Notes: generated from the sequence alone by a model not told the origin. Positions 1-5,966 are shown, counted from the first letter of the stretch. The stretch is 6,567 bases of DNA from Deltaproteobacteria bacterium UBA1386 (GCA_002305765.1 DBQU01000018.1:1-6567), one strand, 5' to 3'. Program-made: numbers and translations.

Positions 1-981
1 GAGGCTGGCCTGGCGGTTCAGGATGTGATGGGGTATGGCCTCCTTGCCGATGTCCTGAAGGAACCCGGCCTGCAGTATGTTCAGTTTCAGGTCCTCGTTG
101 AGGTTGAGACGGTCCGCAAGGGCATAGGAGAGCATGGCGACAAGGAGTCCGCGCCCTATGGAACCGTCCAGAGATTCCACGGCAAGGACAAGGTCCACCG
201 GCACCTTGATCGCCGCCTCCACTTCCCTGTACCGCTCCGATACGGCCCGGGGGATAACGCTGTGGTCGTGCCAGCGGCTCTTTATGCTCCTGACCTCGTA
301 CACAGCGATCTTGTGGAGTTTTCCCTTGAGCTGGAACTTCTCGAACTCGTCCCTTTTGAGATTCGCATCGGCATAGGCAAGCCTCAAGTCCGTGGAATCC
401 GGATCGAGGGCAAGGGCCCGCTCAAAACAGGAGATGGCGGCGGAGGCATCGTGGAGACCGAAGTGCACCTTCCCCATCTGGTAAAGGAGCTGCGAACTCT
501 CTCCTTCCTGTGCGAGATTGTGCTCAAGGATGCTGAGTTCCTCGAGGAGGGCCTTGTCGCTCTGCCGGCTGTACCCCATATTACGCAGCTTCTTCACGTT
601 AACGAAGGGTTCGACGAAATTGAAGGTGTACTCGTCGACGTATATCCGTTCAGGCTCGCAAATCTCCTCAAGGCGCTTCGCGACGTTGACACGGTCCCCT
701 ATGGCACTGTAAGCCTGTCTGTGGACACCCATCATGCCGACGATCGTGTATCCCGTGGCGATGCCGATGCGCAGCTTCCAGGGAAGGCCCATATCCTTGA
801 TCCTTTCCTGCATCTTTATTGCCGCAAGCACAGCCATCAGGGCGTGCTGGGCATAGTCGACGGGCGCGCCGAACTCGACCATGACGCCGTCACCCATGTA
901 TTTGTCTATATGGCCGCGAAAAAGCTCGATGACGGGCTCGATGGACCCGATAAAGCGGTTCAGTTCGTCAAGGACGATATC
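1..981 (-). CDS. Class III cyclase C-terminal part: catalytic domain, TPR, HD-GYP-like tail (partial, off the window edge)
   Basis: This continues the preceding cyclase in the shifted frame and is open for 327 codons to the window edge. Numbered as one protein from the ATG at 1648, it starts at Asp223. The catalytic core is intact: DKYMGDGVMVEFG carries Lys249 (purine contact) and Asp253 (second metal Asp). AYSAIGDRVNVAKRLE (312-327) supplies Ser at the second purine-contact position, where Thr or Asp is usual, plus the transition-state Asn and Arg. This favours ATP as substrate. One TPR-like repeat covers about 386-420, ending in CFERALALDPDS. Residues about 470-549 resemble an HD-GYP domain: a helix ALADRLNL, then FLQDIGKEAIPHHILNR. 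The usual HDIGK reads QDIGK and the earlier metal-ligand His appears to be Arg499, so c-di-GMP hydrolysis is unlikely and a sensory or structural role is more probable. If the frameshift is genuine, translation might restart at Met251 (895-897), which would lose half the active site. Confidence 0.82.
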
Positions 982-1648
982 GGGGGGGGTTCTGATCGGA
1001 ATAGGCGGTGAAGTCCGTAAGATCGCAGAACATGATGCTGATCTCCCGCTTTTCTATCCTGAGCTTTCCTTCCGTCGCCAGCTTTGCGACGACGGGGTCC
1101 ATCGTGGTGTAGAGGGTCTTCTCGACCTTCTCCTTCATCTCCTCTGCGACGCGGCTGCGCTTGAGCTCCTCGTAGAGCCGTTTCGTTTCTTCGAAGCCCT
1201 TCGCCAGTTTCTCCTGCAGCGACCCTATACCGGCGCTGGTCAGAACGAGGAACCCGCCCCAGATGACGATCATGATGAGCGTGCTCGTAACATTGCCGCC
1301 CACGGCGAACCATTCGGGCCTGATGAGAGCCGTGACACCCACGATAACAATTATGTTGAGGGACGCGTAGAAGGCCTTGCGTTTGCCCAGAATATACGCG
1401 GCGAGAAGGACCGGGAGGTAGAAGAGGTTGAGGAAGGCGAACCTGTAAGGGAGGATGAAGAAGATGGCGCAAACGAGAACGGCGATCAGGAGGACAAAGA
1501 CGAGCTCCAGATGCCGGATCATGAAGTTCCGGAAACGCAGCGCCAAGGTAACGCCAAAGGCGTCGGCTACCTCAAAATCCGGCGCATCGCGAAAAACATC
1601 CTTCCGAGGGATGCTGGGTCCAGCATCTTTTTCTGGATCGATGGTCAT
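968..1648 (-). CDS. Membrane-bound class III adenylate/guanylate cyclase, N-terminal part (frameshifted gene)
   Basis: This is the 226-residue N-terminal frame of a cyclase predicted to make cAMP (less likely cGMP) at the inner membrane. Residues 1-45 are a cytoplasmic lead. Four hydrophobic helices lie at about 47-66, 70-88, 92-109 and 121-144. A charged helical linker (145-178) leads into the cyclase domain, which opens with KREISIMFCDLTDF (200-213); Asp209 is the first metal-binding Asp. The frame then reads Asn-Pro-Pro-Arg-Tyr-Arg-Pro and stops at 968-970. Removing one base from the G8 run at 982-989 restores Asn-Pro-Pro-Asp-Ile-Val and joins the rest of the domain, so the stop is a frameshift and not a natural end. 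The ATG at 1646-1648 has only a weak GGGGA about 10 bases upstream. A promoter candidate lies at 1708-1736. Family identity is strong; whether the break is real or a sequencing error cannot be told here. Confidence 0.85.
   Translation of the reverse strand: MTIDPEKDAGPSIPRKDVFRDAPDFEVADAFGVTLALRFRNFMIRHLELVFVLLIAVLVCAIFFILPYRFAFLNLFYLPVLLAAYILGKRKAFYASLNIIVIVGVTALIRPEWFAVGGNVTSTLIMIVIWGGFLVLTSAGIGSLQEKLAKGFEETKRLYEELKRSRVAEEMKEKVEKTLYTTMDPVVAKLATEGKLRIEKREISIMFCDLTDFTAYSDQNPPRYRP
982..989. other. Homopolymer G8 tract causing the cyclase frameshift
   Basis: There are eight consecutive G on the plus strand, so eight C in the coding sense of the cyclase. Seven would join the two cyclase frames seamlessly inside the catalytic domain. 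The tract lies 13 codons after the first metal Asp codon. It could be an indel sequencing or assembly error, a fixed mutation, or a slippage-prone switch. Confidence 0.9.
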
Positions 1649-1707
1649 TGCGTGATTTTCCCCGTACCCTGATCAGTCTCCTGTTTCCCACGGAGCAAAC
1701 AAATCTC

Positions 1708-1736
1708 TTCTTATCATGGCACCCGATTTTTGTCAA
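1708..1736 (-). promoter_or_regulatory. Candidate sigma-70 promoter for the cyclase gene
   Basis: On the minus strand a perfect TTGACA (1731-1736) is followed by a 17-base spacer and a weak -10, TAAGAA (1708-1713). The start of transcription would be near 1701, giving a leader of about 53 bases to the ATG at 1648. The -35 is convincing and the -10 matches only 3 of 6 positions. It lies back to back with the -10 of the plus-strand promoter at 1743-1751. Confidence 0.45.
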
Positions 1737-1742
1737 ATATCT

Positions 1743-1751
1743 TGTTATAAT
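1743..1751 (+). promoter_or_regulatory. Extended -10 promoter for the M50 peptidase gene
   Basis: The sequence TGTTATAAT is a perfect extended -10 (TG, one base, TATAAT at 1746-1751). No good -35 is found at normal spacing, which an extended -10 can tolerate; the TTGTCA at 1730-1735 is too close. Transcription would begin near 1758. That leaves only about 16 bases before the TTG codon at 1774 but about 73 before the ATG at 1831. Confidence 0.6.
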
Positions 1752-1830
1752 AGAGCAGATTATTTATAGATAATTGTTAAATTCATTTGCAATCCCGATC
1801 CATCTATGGAATATTGTATCTCACTTCATC

Positions 1831-2454
1831 ATGGGACTCATTCAGCTTTTATTCCGCGACCCTTTGACCTTTCTCCTCCTCGTCATCCCCCTTCTGTACT
1901 CCATCATCATTCACGAACTGGCCCACGGGTGGGTCGCCGACAGGATGGGAGACCCCACGGCAAAGTGGCTCGGAAGGCTCACCCTGAACCCCGTGAAACA
2001 TCTCGACCCTTTCGGGACGATCGCCCTTCTCATCTTTGGTTTCGGCTGGGCGAAACCTGTGCCCGTCAATTTTCTCAACCTCCGAGACCTCCGCAAGGGC
2101 ATGATCTACGTCTCCGCCGCCGGTATCACGGCAAATATGATCCTCGCTTTCATCGCTTTTCTCATTATGCGTCTCACGCAGGATTACGACCTCGGTCCCC
2201 TGCACACGATGTTGTATTTCGCCGCGCGGGTGAATATAATGCTCGCCGCCTTCAATCTTATCCCCATACCGCCCCTGGACGGATCCAAGATATTGATGGG
2301 GTTCCTGCCCGGTGAACTGAGGTATCAACTGGAGCGCCTCGAGCCCTTCGGGATGTTCATCATCCTCGGGCTTCTCTACCTCGGCGTACTCAACCCCGTT
2401 ATCTCCCTCATCCAGGGCATCATCATTTCCATCATCCGTCTCTTCATACCTTAA
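1831..2454 (+). CDS. Site-2 protease family (peptidase M50) integral membrane zinc metalloprotease
   Basis: An intramembrane zinc peptidase of the short, PDZ-less M50 branch, 207 residues from this start. HELAH (28-32) provides two zinc-ligand His and the catalytic Glu. The third ligand is Asp150 in NLIPIPPLDG (142-151). The family blocks GDPTAKWLGRLTLNP and FGWAKPVPVN follow the first motif. Hydrophobic helices cover most of the chain, with one at the extreme C-terminus (about 174-205). Such enzymes cleave transmembrane helices of substrates such as anti-sigma factors; the substrate here is unknown. The start is uncertain: the frame is open back to a TTG at 1774 (226 residues), but neither start has a clear Shine-Dalgarno sequence. 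I chose ATG 1831 because it places HELAH at the usual distance from the N-terminus and leaves room for a leader after the promoter at 1743-1751. The gene converges on the cytochrome gene with four bases between stop codons. Confidence 0.92.
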   Translation: MGLIQLLFRDPLTFLLLVIPLLYSIIIHELAHGWVADRMGDPTAKWLGRLTLNPVKHLDPFGTIALLIFGFGWAKPVPVNFLNLRDLRKGMIYVSAAGITANMILAFIAFLIMRLTQDYDLGPLHTMLYFAARVNIMLAAFNLIPIPPLDGSKILMGFLPGELRYQLERLEPFGMFIILGLLYLGVLNPVISLIQGIIISIIRLFIP

Positions 2455-2458
2455 GAGC

Positions 2459-2734
2459 TCATTTCTTTGGGTAGGCCCTGGCCAGGTGGTCGACAATAGC
2501 CGAGATGTCCGCGTCGGTAAGGGCGGCACCATGCCCCTTCATCCTCACCACGGTGGCCTGCCATTCGGCCCTGGTCTTGCCTTGCGACTTCGGTTTATCG
2601 ATGCTGTGGCAAGCCCCGCATTTCTTCTCGAAGAGCGCCCGACCGCCTTTTTCCGCCGGGACCCCCACCGCTGCCCCTCCAAAAAGGAAGAGGAAAACGA
2701 CCATCACCGAAAGAACACCACATTTCCATCTCAT
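2459..2734 (-). CDS. Small secreted monohaem c-type cytochrome
   Basis: A 91-residue precursor of a periplasmic electron carrier. Residues 1-27 are a Sec signal peptide: a short Arg/Lys start, a hydrophobic core VLSVMVVFLFLF, and likely cleavage after GVPA. The mature part opens with GRALFEKKCGACHSID, in which Cys39, Cys42 and His43 form the CXXCH haem site. Met65 (RMKGHGAALTD) is the likely distal ligand, and DADISAIVDHLARAYP is the usual C-terminal helix. About 64 mature residues is short but normal for class I single-haem cytochromes. The ATG at 2732-2734 is chosen because AGGAGG lies five bases upstream and the signal peptide begins there. The frame is open back to 2890, but that extension would run through the promoter and into the tRNA gene. 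The redox partner is not evident from the neighbours. Confidence 0.92.
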   Translation of the reverse strand: MRWKCGVLSVMVVFLFLFGGAAVGVPAEKGGRALFEKKCGACHSIDKPKSQGKTRAEWQATVVRMKGHGAALTDADISAIVDHLARAYPKK

Positions 2735-2739
2735 GATGA

Positions 2740-2745
2740 CCTCCT
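2740..2745 (-). promoter_or_regulatory. Ribosome binding site of the cytochrome c gene
   Basis: A perfect AGGAGG on the minus strand sits five bases before the ATG at 2734. It decides the start in favour of the 91-residue form over an upstream in-frame extension. Confidence 0.85.
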
Positions 2746-2763
2746 CAAGGTTCGTTTTTACCA

Positions 2764-2792
2764 ATTCTAGTCCCTGGACCCCTCTATCGCAA
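2764..2792 (-). promoter_or_regulatory. Sigma-70 promoter of the cytochrome c gene
   Basis: TTGCGA (2787-2792), a 17-base spacer and TAGAAT (2764-2769) read on the minus strand. The -10 matches 5 of 6 and the -35 matches 4 of 6. The leader before the ATG would be about 23 bases. It is divergent from the tRNA promoter, with about 20 bases between the two -35 elements. Confidence 0.6.
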
Positions 2793-2812
2793 GACCTTTC
2801 GGGGTTTAGCCC

Positions 2813-2841
2813 TTGACTTTGCGCCCCTTTTCCTATACAGT
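2813..2841 (+). promoter_or_regulatory. Sigma-70 promoter of the initiator tRNA gene
   Basis: TTGACT (2813-2818, 5 of 6) is followed after 17 bases by TACAGT (2836-2841, 4 of 6). TATACA at 2834-2839 with a 15-base spacer is an alternative -10. Either would start transcription a few bases before the mature tRNA 5' end at 2854. Confidence 0.6.
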
Positions 2842-2853
2842 ATTGCATTCGAC

Positions 2854-2930
<77 letters not shown>

Positions 2931-2941
2931 AAAATACCAGG

Positions 2942-2969
2942 ACCCCGGGTAACCCCGGGGTTTCTTTTT
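2942..2969 (+). terminator. Intrinsic terminator of the tRNA-fMet unit
   Basis: An 8-bp perfect, very GC-rich stem (ACCCCGGG at 2942-2949 with CCCGGGGT at 2954-2961) with a 4-base loop is followed by TTCTTTTT. It begins 12 bases after the CCA end. On the minus strand the same hairpin is followed by a T-run only about 8 bases later, so it may weakly stop transcripts arriving from the protease gene. Confidence 0.92.
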
Positions 2970-3034
2970 ATGCATTCCCCGGTGATTGCCGGGACCCTTC
3001 TTTCACGACACACAAACACGCAAGGCGATGGCGG

Positions 3035-4423
3035 TCATTGGGGGTAGAGCCTGAAGCATTCGTTGCGGGACTGCATGAGCCGTTGTTCCAGCATGCTGGC
3101 CGAGGAATAAGGAAGTTTGCACTGCGCGCCGAGGTTCATCGACCTGCATGAGTCGTTCCACGCCGTCTGATAGCGGTGGTTCGCGGTCTGGAGACATTCG
3201 GAGAGGGCCTTGCGCTTCGCCTCCATCTGGTCGCGCATCCGGGACCTGTACTGCTCGGCCTCCTCCTCGATCCGGCGCTCCTCTCTTTCCTTCTGCTCCC
3301 TCAGGTTCCGGTTGGCCTCATCGACCCGCTCCGAGAATTCTCTCCGCCGCCGCTCCCGCTCCCACTGTTCCTCGACCATCCTGTCCCGGACCCTCTTCTC
3401 CTCTCTGCCCGACGACTGGTCGCGCCACTGGTTCATCTCCTCCATCTTCTCCTCAACACGGGCCAATTGGCGCGCGAGATCTGACTCGCCCATCTGTCGC
3501 CTGCTTGAGATATGGTGTTTTACGTCGTTGATGGCCACCGCGAACCCCATCCCCTCAACGCTCAGCCCCGAGATCTTCAGGGAATTGATACCGATGACAT
3601 CACCTGAAAGGTTGATGAGCGGGCCTCCGCTGTTTCCCGGACTCAGGGCGGCATCGGTCTGGATGAAAGAGGCCTTGTAGGCCGGAAATAACCGTTTCGT
3701 CGAGCTGATGATACCCCGCGTGAAGGTGGTTTCGAAGGAAAGGGGCGTACCGGCGGCTATCACTGTGTCGCCCTCGGAGCAGGCCGAACTGTCGCCGAGC
3801 CGCAGGAAAGCGTACTGCCGCGCTTGCCGGGCCTTGAGGAGGGCGAAATCCCTGTCGGGATCGACAATAATGAGGTCGATGTCGACGACGGAGCCGTCTG
3901 AGAAGGTCGCCTTGCCCGTTAACTCGCGCATCACATGAGCATTCGTGACAATAAAGCCATCTTTGCTCACCACGAAGCCTGAACCACGGGCCGCTCCGTC
4001 AGTGGTGACGGTGATGACGGATGGCTTCAGCGTCTTTATGATCGCTGAGAGGTCTCCCGTGCCGCGCGTCCGAAAGGGATCCATCACCTTGAAGGCAAGG
4101 AAGGCGGCAAGGACCACCAGGACGACCCCGGTCAATGATGCGGCCACCACGGCGATCCTTCGCCCGGAGCCCGTTGTCCGCTGCTCAGCAGGGGAGGGGT
4201 GCAACTCTTCTGAGGCGGTGGAAGCTTGAGCTCCCGCTGAGCCGTCCGTGCCCTTTGAGGAAAAATAATCCCTGACACATTCGTAAGCCCAGTTGATCTC
4301 CTTGACGTCGCTCCAGTCGGTCTTCTCCGCGATGAGGACGCGGTACGCCCGATCTGCGTCCGCCGCAGACGCATCCTCCCGGAGACCAAGGATCTCGAAG
4401 GATCTCTTTGTGCTCGTGTCCAT
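3035..4423 (-). CDS. Membrane-anchored trypsin-like (HtrA/DegP family) serine protease with J-like N-terminus, coiled coil and four-Cys C-terminus
   Basis: A 462-residue S1C-type protease. The N-terminus (about 6-54) looks like a shortened DnaJ-like helical segment: FEILGLREDASAADADRAYRVL, then EINWAYECV. It has no His-Pro-Asp, so DnaK stimulation is not expected. A linker rich in Ser, Ala and Gly leads to one transmembrane helix (89-112), placing the rest in the periplasm. The trypsin fold covers about 124-305. The triad is His163 (IVTNAHV), Asp192 (DRDFALLKA) and Ser265 (SPGNSGGPL), all present, so the enzyme should be active. No PDZ domain follows. Instead a highly charged Glu/Arg-rich coiled coil runs over about 314-405, ending in a module with Cys410, Cys426, Cys435 and Cys456. 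The role is probably envelope quality control or regulated cleavage; the substrate is unknown. The ATG at 4421-4423 has GAGG seven bases upstream and a good promoter 20 bases away. An in-frame extension to 4591 would cross that promoter. Confidence 0.93.
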   Translation of the reverse strand: MDTSTKRSFEILGLREDASAADADRAYRVLIAEKTDWSDVKEINWAYECVRDYFSSKGTDGSAGAQASTASEELHPSPAEQRTTGSGRRIAVVAASLTGVVLVVLAAFLAFKVMDPFRTRGTGDLSAIIKTLKPSVITVTTDGAARGSGFVVSKDGFIVTNAHVMRELTGKATFSDGSVVDIDLIIVDPDRDFALLKARQARQYAFLRLGDSSACSEGDTVIAAGTPLSFETTFTRGIISSTKRLFPAYKASFIQTDAALSPGNSGGPLINLSGDVIGINSLKISGLSVEGMGFAVAINDVKHHISSRRQMGESDLARQLARVEEKMEEMNQWRDQSSGREEKRVRDRMVEEQWERERRRREFSERVDEANRNLREQKEREERRIEEEAEQYRSRMRDQMEAKRKALSECLQTANHRYQTAWNDSCRSMNLGAQCKLPYSSASMLEQRLMQSRNECFRLYPQ

Positions 4424-4442
4424 AAGGTCGCCTCGCAAGGAT

Positions 4443-4470
4443 ATAATAACGGATCGCCATGTTTTGTCAA
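4443..4470 (-). promoter_or_regulatory. Sigma-70 promoter of the serine protease gene
   Basis: On the minus strand a perfect TTGACA (4465-4470), a 16-base spacer and TATTAT (4443-4448, 5 of 6). Transcription would start near 4436, leaving a leader of only about 13 bases that still contains the GAGG ribosome site at 4431-4434. I see no heat-shock or sigma-E type element, so expression is probably constitutive. Confidence 0.72.
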
Positions 4471-4527
4471 TACAGCCGTCAATGCCTGAACGGCCCGGAA
4501 GGTTAGTATATCGGTGTCCCCCTGGTG

Positions 4528-4533
4528 TATAAT
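4528..4533 (+). promoter_or_regulatory. Candidate -10 element for the amidase gene
   Basis: A perfect TATAAT preceded directly by TG. The best -35 candidate, TTAGTA at 4503-4508, has a 19-base spacer and is poor. It would give a leader of about 107 bases before the ATG at 4647, in which I recognise no riboswitch or clear regulatory fold. Confidence 0.4.
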
Positions 4534-4634
4534 GCGGGTATCGACGGCGGGTAACCGGGACCTGCGGACAGATGCAGCACGGAAAGGACACGTGTTACCG
4601 CTTAAGAAGACACGAGGATATCCGAACAAGAAAA

Positions 4635-4640
4635 GGGAGG
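4635..4640 (+). promoter_or_regulatory. Ribosome binding site of the amidase gene
   Basis: GGGAGG six bases before the ATG at 4647. It selects this start over an in-frame ATG at 4572 that would put 25 charged residues before the signal peptide. Confidence 0.8.
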
Positions 4641-4646
4641 ACAAAC

Positions 4647-5789
4647 ATGTCAACGAGACCATTCAGAAGACAACTATCTATGTGGCTTGTCGCCCTAGCC
4701 GCAATGAGCTTCCTAATCGCCGGGGCGCCGCCGCTCACGCAGGCCTGCACGGCTATCACCCTGAAGGCTGGCGACGGAGCTGTCCTTCTCGGTCGCACCA
4801 TGGAATGGGGCTCCTTTGATCTCAACGGTCGGATCATCATCATCCCTCGTGACCATGTATTCAAGGGGCGCACCCCGGACGGCAGGGGAGGGTACAGATG
4901 GAAAGGGAAATACGCCGTCGTGGGCACCGACATGCTGGAAAAAGAGGTTCTGGCGGACGGATTCAACGAGAAGGGCCTGGCCCTTGGCCTCCTGTATCAC
5001 CCGGGTTATGCGGAATACGCACGATACGCGCCCGACAGGGCCGGCGAGACCATGGGCCCGACCGACGTCGCCCAGTATCTTCTGACCACCTGCGCAACCG
5101 TCGAGGATGTGCGGGCGGCGATGAAGAAGGTCCGTGTCGTGCCGGTGGTGGAAGAGGCTCTGGGGTTCCCGCCGCCCGTTCATTTCATAATCGCCGAGCG
5201 ATCAGGGAAGAGAGTGGTTATCGAGTTCAAACAGGGGGAGACGAAGATATTCGACGCCCCGCTTGGCGTCATTACGAACGCCCCCGCCTACGACTGGCAC
5301 ATCACGAACCTCAGGAACTACGTCAATCTCTCTCAGGTGGCCCTGCCGGACAAGAGGATCGAGGATATAGAGTTTGCACCCCTTGGTGCCGGCAGCGGGA
5401 TGATCGGCCTGCCGGGCGACTTTACACCTCCGTCGCGCTTCATCCGAGCCGTAGCCTTCACGGCAAGCGCCCGCAGGACGGCCAATGGGCCCGAGACCAT
5501 GTACGAGATGTTCCGGATCCTCGACAATTTCAACCTCCCCCTTGGCGGGGCCGAGGGCTCCGATCACGAAAAAATAGCGTCAGCAATGCGTAGTTCCACC
5601 ATCTGGACGGTGGTATACGATACGAAGAACATGGTGATGTATTACCACACGCAGCATAACCGGCGCGTCCGGAGGGTGGACGCAGGGGCCATCGATCTCG
5701 ATGGCCTCAAGGGCGTGATCAGAACGACGCCCCTCGACTTGAAGAAACAGCAGGACTTCGAGGACGTAACGGTCCTGAGGGTTCGGTAA
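4647..5789 (+). CDS. Secreted linear amide C-N hydrolase (choloylglycine hydrolase / penicillin V acylase family)
   Basis: A 380-residue Ntn-hydrolase precursor that cuts non-peptide amide bonds. Natural substrates in this family include bile-salt conjugates, penicillin V and N-acyl homoserine lactones. Residues 1-33 are a Sec signal peptide (RPFRRQ, then a hydrophobic core, ending PPLTQA). Cleavage before Cys34 would expose the nucleophile. The sequence before Cys34 is not a lipobox. Against clostridial bile-salt hydrolase, Cys2 is Cys34, Arg18 is Arg50 (LLGRTMEW), Asp21 is Glu53, Asn175 is Asn211 (VITNAPAYDWH) and Arg228 is Arg264 (PPSRFIRA). The position that separates bile-salt hydrolases (Asn82) from penicillin V acylases (Tyr82) appears to be Tyr117 (GLLYHPGY), which argues against bile salts. 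The family signature DGFNEKGLALG is at 104-114, and the length suits a Gram-negative member. It is divergent from the protease gene and followed by a 183-base gap. True substrate unknown. Confidence 0.93.
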   Translation: MSTRPFRRQLSMWLVALAAMSFLIAGAPPLTQACTAITLKAGDGAVLLGRTMEWGSFDLNGRIIIIPRDHVFKGRTPDGRGGYRWKGKYAVVGTDMLEKEVLADGFNEKGLALGLLYHPGYAEYARYAPDRAGETMGPTDVAQYLLTTCATVEDVRAAMKKVRVVPVVEEALGFPPPVHFIIAERSGKRVVIEFKQGETKIFDAPLGVITNAPAYDWHITNLRNYVNLSQVALPDKRIEDIEFAPLGAGSGMIGLPGDFTPPSRFIRAVAFTASARRTANGPETMYEMFRILDNFNLPLGGAEGSDHEKIASAMRSSTIWTVVYDTKNMVMYYHTQHNRRVRRVDAGAIDLDGLKGVIRTTPLDLKKQQDFEDVTVLRVR

Positions 5790-5794
5790 CGGGT

Positions 5795-5826
5795 GGCCTC
5801 CAGGGAGGTGTCGAGTGGAGGAGGCC
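5795..5826 (+). other. Inverted repeat downstream of the amidase gene
   Basis: A perfect 7-bp inverted repeat, GGCCTCC (5795-5801) and GGAGGCC (5820-5826), with an 18-base loop, begins five bases after the amidase stop codon. There is no T-run, so it is not a standard intrinsic terminator. It could protect the mRNA 3' end or be chance in GC-rich DNA. Confidence 0.35.
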
Positions 5827-5878
5827 GGACCATGCGACGAGCCTTCTGCCAGATCAAAACAGATTCCCCGTCATAAAT

Positions 5879-5907
5879 GTGGCAAAACTCCCAAGGCGTG
5901 CTACAAT
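5879..5907 (+). promoter_or_regulatory. Extended -10 promoter of the Pal gene
   Basis: GTGGCA (5879-5884, 4 of 6), a 17-base spacer and TACAAT (5902-5907, 5 of 6), with TG at 5899-5900 making an extended -10. The leader before the ATG at 5973 would be about 58 bases. This gives the lipoprotein gene its own transcription, independent of the amidase. Confidence 0.6.
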
Positions 5908-5959
5908 TGACGTATAGCGTGAGAACAAATGGAAAGACTGAAGGGCTAAACCAAATACT

Positions 5960-5966
5960 AAGGAGG
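5960..5966 (+). promoter_or_regulatory. Ribosome binding site of the Pal gene
   Basis: AAGGAGG six bases before the ATG at 5973. It is a near-perfect Shine-Dalgarno site that suggests high expression and rejects the in-frame ATG at 5877. Confidence 0.88.

Noticed and set aside
25..1011. Long plus-strand open frame of 328 codons over the cyclase
   Set aside because: It is the antisense shadow of the cyclase. It has no family motif or ribosome site, while the minus strand has the cyclase, TPR and HD-GYP-like patterns.
881..1672. Plus-strand open frame of 263 codons with a Glu/Asp-rich stretch
   Set aside because: It is opposite the membrane helices of the cyclase. Its acidic composition is the reverse complement of hydrophobic codons, with no start signal.
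1730..1751. TTGTCA plus TATAAT as a classical promoter for the M50 gene
   Set aside because: The spacer would be only 10 bases. The TTGTCA overlaps the reverse complement of the minus-strand TTGACA, so only the extended -10 is kept.
1849..2532. Minus-strand open frame opposite the M50 protease
   Set aside because: It is a shadow of an obvious HELAH-containing protein, and its upstream part overlaps the cytochrome 3' end.
4647..4748. Twin-arginine signal or lipoprotein signal on the amidase
   Set aside because: The RR is not followed by the x-F-L-K pattern, and the residues before Cys34 (Leu-Thr-Gln-Ala) do not make a lipobox. A Sec signal fits best.
5832..5876. A 14-codon open frame (MRRAFCQIKTDSPS) with GGAGG seven bases upstream
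   Set aside because: The GGAGG is the right arm of the inverted repeat at 5795-5826. The peptide has no recognisable feature and the Pal promoter overlaps its end region. Possible but unsupported without conservation.
5879..5907. Sigma-54 promoter upstream of Pal (TGGCA at 5880-5884)
   Set aside because: The TTGC half needed at fixed spacing is absent, while an extended -10 promoter explains the region.
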